Of a stretch of 44,227 bases of DNA, positions 39,915 through 44,227 are shown piece by piece; position 1 is the stretch's first letter; each line of letters starts with the position of its first letter. This DNA comes from Methanothrix harundinacea (GTDB taxonomy: Archaea > Halobacteriota > Methanosarcinia > Methanotrichales > Methanotrichaceae), in NCBI GenBank assembly GCA_002502785.1, contig DAQG01000009.1:1-44227 (forward strand). Reading direction: 5' to 3'. A program made the position numbers and the translations under genes. The notes under the pieces were generated by a model. The model ran no database searches. It saw only the letters and a list, made by a program, of their open reading frames with translations, and was not told the DNA's origin.

Positions 39915-41240
39915 TCATCCCCGATACCCCAGCTTGCTGGCCACGTAGAATGACGATCCGGCATCGGTCACTCGGACAAGAGCGTTTTGTGCCATTCCTT
40001 TACCATGCCAGGCTTCGCTCAACGTGGGCTCGATATCGATGGCCTGATCGTAAGCCAAAAGGGCCTCTTCGTTCCGCCCCTGGGCACGCAGCACATCGCC
40101 CTTGCCGCTCAATGCCTGGGACGTGTAATACTTGAGAGAATAAGGCGAAGCGCCCTCGACGGCCTCGTCGTAAGCCAAAACTGCCTCATCGTACCTGGCC
40201 AGCCTGAAAAGTGCCCCGCCTCTGACGACCATGGCCGCGGTATCGTTCGATTGGGCTTCATCCGACGCCTCCAGAGATTTCTGGAACGCTTCTCTGGCCT
40301 CATCAGTTCGGCCCATCTTCTTCAGGGCATCTCCCTTATCCAGCCAGCCCTGGGCCGAAGAGGGGTCTATCAGCAACAGCTCATCGTAGGCTTCCAGGGA
40401 TTCTTCGTACCTTTTGGCACGGGCCAGCTCCGAGGCCTTGGCGCTCCAGGCCGCTGTGCTGTTGGGATCTATCAGGAGCGCTTCATCGTAGGCGGCGATG
40501 GAGTCGTCGCTTTTGCCCATCACCGAGAATACATAGCCTCTGCTTATCCAGTAGTACGCGTTCTCAGGGTCCAGATCTATGGACCAGTCCAGGGCTTCCA
40601 GGGCGTCGTCGTATCTGCCGGAGATCTCCAGAATTTGGGCCTTGGCAGACCAGACCAGAGCGAGCTGACCCGTATCATTGGCAGGTCGAAGCTCGATGGC
40701 CCCCTCGAAGGTCTCCAGAGCCTCGTCGTACCTCCCAAGAATGAGGAAATACTCAGCCTTCCTCTCTATGGTCAGATAGTCCACAGGTCGGATCTCGATG
40801 ACCCGATCGTACGCTTCGAGGGCCTCATCAGTTCTGCCCATGCGGAAAAGTACCTCGGCCCTGAGATACCAGGCGTCAGCATCCTCCGAATCGGCCTCGA
40901 TCGCCTCATCGCAGAGGTCGAGAGCCTTCTCGAAGCTCCTGTTGGCCTCGCTTTGGTCTCCCAGCGTCGACTCTGCGATGCCCTTGCCGAGCCAGGCCTG
41001 GAAGTTCTGGGGTTTGATCTCTATGGCCTTATTGTAGGCCTCCAGCGTCTCTTCAGGCGTACCGCTCAATTGCAGCTCATGGGCCTTCTTCAACCAATCC
41101 TCTGTCGCGTTATCCTGCGCTGGTGCGGTGACACACAAAATAGTCAGCGTCGCCAAGACGATTGCAAGCTTGGCCCCAAAGCACAACTTCAGATGCCCAC
41201 TCCCACCGAGGGCTTCTGACAATCCGGGTTTTCCTTTCAT
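39915..41240 (-). CDS. Secreted TPR protein H
   Basis: 441 aa from ATG 41240. N-terminus KGKPGLSEALGGSGHLKLCFGAKLAIVLATLTILCVTAPAQDNATEDW, then about ten TPRs (EETLEAYNKAIEIKPQNFQAWLGKG, RYDEALETFEGAIELRPANDTGQ), ending FYVASKLGYRG. The C-terminal part resembles that of protein C (SLLVADKLGYEM). This copy uses ATG where its paralogues use GTG or TTG, which fixes the shared start position. The GGGAGTGGGATGA leader precedes it. It has no internal Met that could serve as a shorter signal-peptide start. Confidence 0.86.
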   Translation of the reverse strand: MKGKPGLSEALGGSGHLKLCFGAKLAIVLATLTILCVTAPAQDNATEDWLKKAHELQLSGTPEETLEAYNKAIEIKPQNFQAWLGKGIAESTLGDQSEANRSFEKALDLCDEAIEADSEDADAWYLRAEVLFRMGRTDEALEAYDRVIEIRPVDYLTIERKAEYFLILGRYDEALETFEGAIELRPANDTGQLALVWSAKAQILEISGRYDDALEALDWSIDLDPENAYYWISRGYVFSVMGKSDDSIAAYDEALLIDPNSTAAWSAKASELARAKRYEESLEAYDELLLIDPSSAQGWLDKGDALKKMGRTDEAREAFQKSLEASDEAQSNDTAAMVVRGGALFRLARYDEAVLAYDEAVEGASPYSLKYYTSQALSGKGDVLRAQGRNEEALLAYDQAIDIEPTLSEAWHGKGMAQNALVRVTDAGSSFYVASKLGYRG

Positions 41241-41391
41241 TTCATCCCACTCCCATTTTTTCCATCCAGATATGAACGCAAAAAACTTGGGCTAGCGTCA
41301 GAGTTCAAATCTCAGCACTTCGACCTTGGCAAGTGGCTTTAGTGCACTAAACGCTGCCCAGATCTTCGTTTTCATTTGGAGGTATGAGCTG

Positions 41392-42021
41392 CTAAGCCTG
41401 GTCGAAGGCCTCCACAGATTCATCGTTAAGTTCCATCTGCATGAGCAGGTTGCCCTTAGTCATCGCAGCCTCTACAGACCTAGTCGAGTTCAGCTCGATG
41501 GCCCTGTCATACGCCTCGATCGCTTCGCCATCCCGGCCCAGGCTGATCAAAATCTCAGCCATGTCGAACCAGGCCTCAGCGTCCTCAGGATCCGACTCCA
41601 GGGTATCGTTGTAGATCTCCAGGGCCCTCTCCCAGGACACTCTCGCCTCCTCCGGTCTTTCCAGGCCGTAGAGGGCAACGCCTCTTCCCCACCAGGCCCG
41701 TGCATCTTTGGGGTTTTCCTCCAGATTCTCGTCGAAGATGTCAAGAGCCTTTAGACGGGCTTGTTTAGCCAGAATCATGTGGATCAAAGCTTTGTCCAAC
41801 CAGGCGGTGGCGTTTTCTGGATCGATCTCCAGGGACTTGTCGTAAGCCTGGAGAGCCTCTTCATAATATCCGTTCGAAAGTAGCTGATAGCCTTTCTGAT
41901 ACCAGCCCTCTGCCGAATTCTCCTCTGCGGTGCCATCCTCCGCCAGGGCGCAGATGCAAAGCGCCGCCAGCGACACGAGTATTACGGCGAGCCTGGCCCA
42001 TGGCCCAAAATTCGACGTCAT
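41392..42021 (-). CDS. Secreted TPR protein I, short, probably C-terminally truncated
   Basis: 209 aa from ATG 42021 (an in-frame start at 42048 is possible). Exported N-terminus (LAVILVSLAALCICALAEDGTAEENSAEGW) with the same xCxC-LA-E pattern as A and C, then about five TPRs (YEEALQAYDKSLEIDPENATAW, DGEAIEAYDRAIELNSTRSVEAAM). It stops at SVEAFDQA, inside what should be a TPR helix B, without the ELGY ending of its paralogues. The following 150 bases show no TPR continuation. Either a truncated relic or a short functional copy. Confidence 0.75.
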   Translation of the reverse strand: MTSNFGPWARLAVILVSLAALCICALAEDGTAEENSAEGWYQKGYQLLSNGYYEEALQAYDKSLEIDPENATAWLDKALIHMILAKQARLKALDIFDENLEENPKDARAWWGRGVALYGLERPEEARVSWERALEIYNDTLESDPEDAEAWFDMAEILISLGRDGEAIEAYDRAIELNSTRSVEAAMTKGNLLMQMELNDESVEAFDQA

Positions 42022-42085
42022 CTCGTTCACACCACTCATCCAACTCAACTAGATCGCCCCCTTTCAAGGGATGGAAGTAAAAATT

Positions 42086-42177
42086 GAGCTGGGGTGTGTG
42101 GGCCGACCCCAGCTCCCGGCCTTGAATATGGCCGTTCGTTATCCGGTTTCACAGACCAAAGGTCGTGAAAAACCGGC
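42086..42177. repeat. Right boundary of TPR array: orphan hairpin and imperfect CCGG hairpin
   Basis: GAGCTGGGGT (42086-42095) and ACCCCAGCTC (42106-42115) form a perfect 10-bp stem, the same arm sequence as the stop-spanning hairpin of gene A, but with no gene attached. On the minus strand it is followed by AATTTTTAC, like a terminator. At 42143-42176 CCGGTTT..GACC-AAA-GGTC..AAACCGG makes a second, imperfect hairpin ending in AAAAACCGGC. The rest of 42022-42350 holds no gene that I can see. Confidence 0.55.
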
Positions 42178-42354
42178 CCCAACTCCCCCACCCTATGTCA
42201 CACCTAAATTACATAATGTTATATTAACTTTACTATCTGTAAAGGATGTACGTCATACCTTCAGGCCATGAACTCGGCTTCGGCGATAAATCATTTCAAC
42301 AAAAGAGAAATATAGTCTCATGGAATCTCGCCTGATCTGGATGATGAAATTAGA

Positions 42355-42396
42355 TTAGTTAAGTTTATATAACTAAATGTAATATAAGATTTACAT
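42355..42396 (+). promoter_or_regulatory. Tandem inverted-repeat operators with TATA box
   Basis: TTAGTTA-N8-TAACTAA (42355-42376) contains the TATA box TTTATATAA. ATGTAA-N8-TTACAT (42377-42396) follows directly and ends just before the GTG at 42398. Both dyads are perfect, both have 8-nt spacers, and their centres are exactly 21 bp apart, two helical turns. They are well placed for cooperative binding by the XRE protein encoded in the operon; autoregulation is inference. Confidence 0.75.
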
Positions 42397-42397
42397 C

Positions 42398-42808
42398 GTG
42401 ATGCTGATGGACGCAAAAAACTCCAAGATCTGCAGAATGATTATAATCGTGGCCACGGTGGCTCTGGCTGGCTGGTTTGCCGCTACGGCCGATTCCGCCC
42501 TCGTATTGATCTCGGCGGCCGTGGGAACAATTTTATTTTATTTATGCAAAACAAGCGTTGAAGAGGTGGTGGTAGACGAAAGGGATGAGCGGGTAAGCGA
42601 ACGGGCATCGAAAGTGGCCATGGAGATATTTGCAGCGACTAGCGCCCTTGCTGGCGTTGTATTTATCGCCGAAAGATACGAGCATCCCGAGTACGCAAAC
42701 GCCGGATTTGCCCTGGCCTTCTCTGCCTGCGCTTTGATGATCTTATACTCAGTTCTGTACGGATACTACAACAGACGATACGGATACGAGCCATACGATG
42801 AGGAATAA
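42398..42808 (+). CDS. DUF2178-like membrane protein
   Basis: 136 aa from GTG 42398; an ATG at 42401 is equally possible. Four hydrophobic segments are arranged as two pairs (about residues 12-48 and 75-120) around a conserved charged loop VDERDERVSERASK. This is the DUF2178 layout, and the family is typically paired with an XRE regulator, as here. Its 3' end overlaps the XRE start by 11 nt. It sits directly behind the tandem operators. Function unknown; a membrane sensor or partner of the regulator is possible. Confidence 0.88.
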   Translation: MMLMDAKNSKICRMIIIVATVALAGWFAATADSALVLISAAVGTILFYLCKTSVEEVVVDERDERVSERASKVAMEIFAATSALAGVVFIAERYEHPEYANAGFALAFSACALMILYSVLYGYYNRRYGYEPYDEE

Positions 42809-43049
42809 AATCAAAGTCTACAGAGCGATTCACGATTTGACTCAGGAACAGCTCGCAAAAAAGCTGGGCGTGACGAGACAAACGATAATCGCGATAGAGA
42901 AGGACAAGTACAACCCTTCTCTAGACCTCGCCTTCAAAATGGCTAGAATTTTCGGCGTCAAAATCGAGGATATCTTCGTCTATGAAGAACAGTCACAAGA
43001 TCCTCCCATCAAACCGCTGAAGCCCTCCACGGATTGGGACTCTTACTAA
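42798..43049 (+). CDS. XRE-family helix-turn-helix regulator
   Basis: 83-aa compact DNA-binding protein. The helix-turn-helix spans residues about 6-62 (VYRAIHDLTQEQLAKKLGVTRQTIIAIEKDKYNPSLDLAFKMARIFGVKIEDIF), the typical small archaeal/bacterial Cro-like form. The ATG lies inside the 3' end of the DUF2178 gene, so the two are translationally coupled. It probably binds the two dyads at 42355-42396 and regulates its own operon. Confidence 0.93.
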   Translation: MRNKIKVYRAIHDLTQEQLAKKLGVTRQTIIAIEKDKYNPSLDLAFKMARIFGVKIEDIFVYEEQSQDPPIKPLKPSTDWDSY

Positions 43050-43135
43050 TCGTGAAAATAATTCAATAACTGACCAAAAAGCTTAACGTGGAAAATGGAC
43101 TTCAACAAATTCTATATCGGATGAAGGAGGGAGCC

Positions 43136-44218
43136 ATGTCCGAACGTCAGGGCGCCGAATCCTCGATAAAGCGCAAGATCCGCAAAATAAAGGCGATAAT
43201 CGCCTCCACGAAATTCAGCGAAGAGCCACTGATATTGGGGGCTGTGCTGATGATCACTTTGATCCTAATTCTCTACGCCTTCGGGACTTTCGAAACGGAA
43301 GGTGAGGTCTGGAGGGCGACCTTCGGCGGTCCGGGCTTCGACATGGGAACCTCTGTCCTGGAGACGAAGGACGGCAGGCTCATCATCTCCGGTGGGACCA
43401 ACTCTTATGGCGCTGGTGGATATGACGCCTGGCTGATATCGACAGACTCGAAAGGATCGGAGATGTGGAACAGAACCTACGGCGGTCCGAGCGATGACGA
43501 GGCGATGGCCGTCGCAAAGACCTCAGACGGCGGGTACGCCATCGCCGGTGGGACCAGCTCTCAAGGTGCCGGGGATTTCGACGCATGGCTAATAAAAACG
43601 GATTCGGCGGGAAGAGAGCTTTGGAACGAGACCTTTGGCGGATCGGGCTACGACTGGGCTTACTCCCTCCGAAAGACCGCTGACGGCGGCTACATCATCC
43701 TTGGTGAGACCGAATCTCGCGGCGCGGGCGGCAAAGACGCGTGGCTCATCAAGATCGATTCTGAGGGCCGCGAGACCTGGAACCGGACCTTCGGTGGCGC
43801 AAAAGACGACGGCGGCCGCTCTGTACAGGAAACAGACGATGGCGGGTACATAATCACAGGTTTCACCGAGTCCTACGGTGCAGGCGGAACTGATTTGTGG
43901 CTTTTGAAGGCCGCCTCGAATGGGTCCGAAGTTTGGAACGTCACTTACGGTGGATCAAGAGGCGACATCGGAGAGCAGGTTCTGCAGACGAAAGATGGCG
44001 GCTATGTCATAGCTGGCGGGGCGAATGCCCCTCTGAACGGCGAGGCCTCGGCAGGAGATGCGTGGTTGATCAGAACCGATCCCAACGGAACTGCGATACG
44101 CGGCAAGATCTTCAGCGTGGGCGATTCCGGCAGAGACCTGGCAACCTCGGTAACGGCCACTGAAGATGGCGGCTACGTTATCGGGGGATGGAGCTCGGCC
44201 GGGGGGCTTTATTTTTAA
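43136..44218 (+). CDS. Membrane-anchored beta-propeller-like repeat protein
   Basis: 360 aa from ATG 43136, which has AAGGAGG 5 nt upstream; the frame extends upstream to 43088. An N-terminal basic cytosolic part, one membrane segment (LILGAVLMITLILILYAF) and then at least six repeats of about 48 residues follow. The repeat pattern is DGGYIIxGxTxSxGAGGxDAWLIKTDSxGxExWNxTFGG, a blade-like motif found in many secreted archaeal proteins. It stops at SSAGGLYF close to the window edge; another few blades may have been lost or never existed. An extracellular binding role is inferred. No partner identified. Confidence 0.82.
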   Translation: MSERQGAESSIKRKIRKIKAIIASTKFSEEPLILGAVLMITLILILYAFGTFETEGEVWRATFGGPGFDMGTSVLETKDGRLIISGGTNSYGAGGYDAWLISTDSKGSEMWNRTYGGPSDDEAMAVAKTSDGGYAIAGGTSSQGAGDFDAWLIKTDSAGRELWNETFGGSGYDWAYSLRKTADGGYIILGETESRGAGGKDAWLIKIDSEGRETWNRTFGGAKDDGGRSVQETDDGGYIITGFTESYGAGGTDLWLLKAASNGSEVWNVTYGGSRGDIGEQVLQTKDGGYVIAGGANAPLNGEASAGDAWLIRTDPNGTAIRGKIFSVGDSGRDLATSVTATEDGGYVIGGWSSAGGLYF

Positions 44219-44227
44219 CGAATACCC

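Larger units (their letters stand above)
31915..41260 (-). repeat. Six-copy translation-start leader of TPR genes
   Basis: Before genes A, B, C, D, F and H the minus strand carries the same short element: GGAGTGG (GGTGGGG in A), about 6 nt, then the start codon (GTG in A-D, TTG in F, ATG in H), then codons for Lys/Arg-Gly-Lys-Thr-Gly-Ser. Copies lie just upstream of 31924, 33182, 34708, 35546, 38454 and 41240. The interval given spans all copies; the intervening genes are separate. Confidence 0.7.

Noticed and set aside
41295..41335. GAGTTCAAATCTC resembles a tRNA T-arm downstream of TPR protein I
   Set aside because: Only three stem pairs form and no acceptor, anticodon or D arm can be found around it.
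41316..41394. Short minus-strand frame MKTKIWAAFSALKPLAKVEVL after protein I
   Set aside because: Only about 25 codons, no Shine-Dalgarno and no similarity that I recognise; no support for a gene.

Overview
The window reads as a methanogenic archaeon, most likely of the Methanotrichaceae (Methanothrix/Methanosaeta and relatives). The evidence is archaeal ribosomal proteins and RNA polymerase subunits (S2, S9, L13, L18e, RpoN, RpoK), the archaeal late mevalonate route (mevalonate kinase, isopentenyl phosphate kinase, type 2 IPP isomerase), sn-glycerol-1-phosphate dehydrogenase, F420 biosynthesis (CofG, CofD), methanogenesis marker protein 12, archaeal SepF, a tRNA with a bulge-helix-bulge intron, and a large family of secreted TPR proteins. 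The species assignment is inference. Most of the window is GC-rich; a few genes are conspicuously AT-rich and look acquired.

Layout. 1-6.1 kb (minus strand): a housekeeping operon rpl18e-rpl13-rps9-rpoN-tRNAPro-rpoK-rps2-MEMO-mvk-ipk-fni with very short gaps or ATGA overlaps; fni runs off the left edge. 6.2-13.6 kb: a TctA-like membrane protein, an MBL-fold hydrolase, an AT-rich TPR membrane protein, an NfnA/SudB-like flavoprotein, tRNAArg(TCG) with a 17-nt intron, a Vms1/ANKZF1-type peptidyl-tRNA hydrolase and a leucine-rich-repeat-variant protein. 13.6-18.3 kb: a GNAT enzyme, an ABC-2 exporter and a secreted CARDB/S-layer-like protein, divergent from a TrmB-type regulator whose start codon lies in a perfect inverted repeat.

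18.3-20.7 kb is an accessory stretch. It holds a small secreted ORF with no ordinary start codon, an acylphosphatase fused to a coiled coil, and two AT-rich genes for a membrane coiled-coil protein and a secreted protein. Two places share a CGGTAT(AT)ACCG palindrome with the same left flank. 20.9-27.6 kb (plus strand) is core metabolism: an orphan SsuB/TauB-like ATPase, G1P dehydrogenase, UPF0179, cofG, a small membrane protein, sepF, ZPR1-type zinc protein, cofD and marker 12. 27.6-28.7 kb looks like a defence insert: an AT-rich AbiJ-like gene and a YgiT-type zinc-finger gene broken by an in-frame TAG. A DUF1848 protein and a secreted protein follow.

30.8-42.0 kb is the most striking part. 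Eight minus-strand genes in a row encode secreted TPR proteins, interrupted by one secreted non-TPR gene. Two of the TPR proteins carry lamin-tail-like domains. Six share a translation-start leader (GGAGTGG, then start codon GTG, TTG or ATG, then a Lys/Arg-rich exported N-terminus). Several end in a hairpin that spans the stop codon, and similar hairpin and CCGG elements lie just outside both ends of the array. 42.3-44.2 kb holds a DUF2178-XRE pair behind two tandem inverted repeats 21 bp apart, and a membrane-anchored beta-propeller-like protein.

Recurring theme: unusual starts. mvk and cofD have no usable ATG/GTG/TTG that preserves their first conserved motif, and both have a CTG correctly spaced from a strong Shine-Dalgarno sequence.
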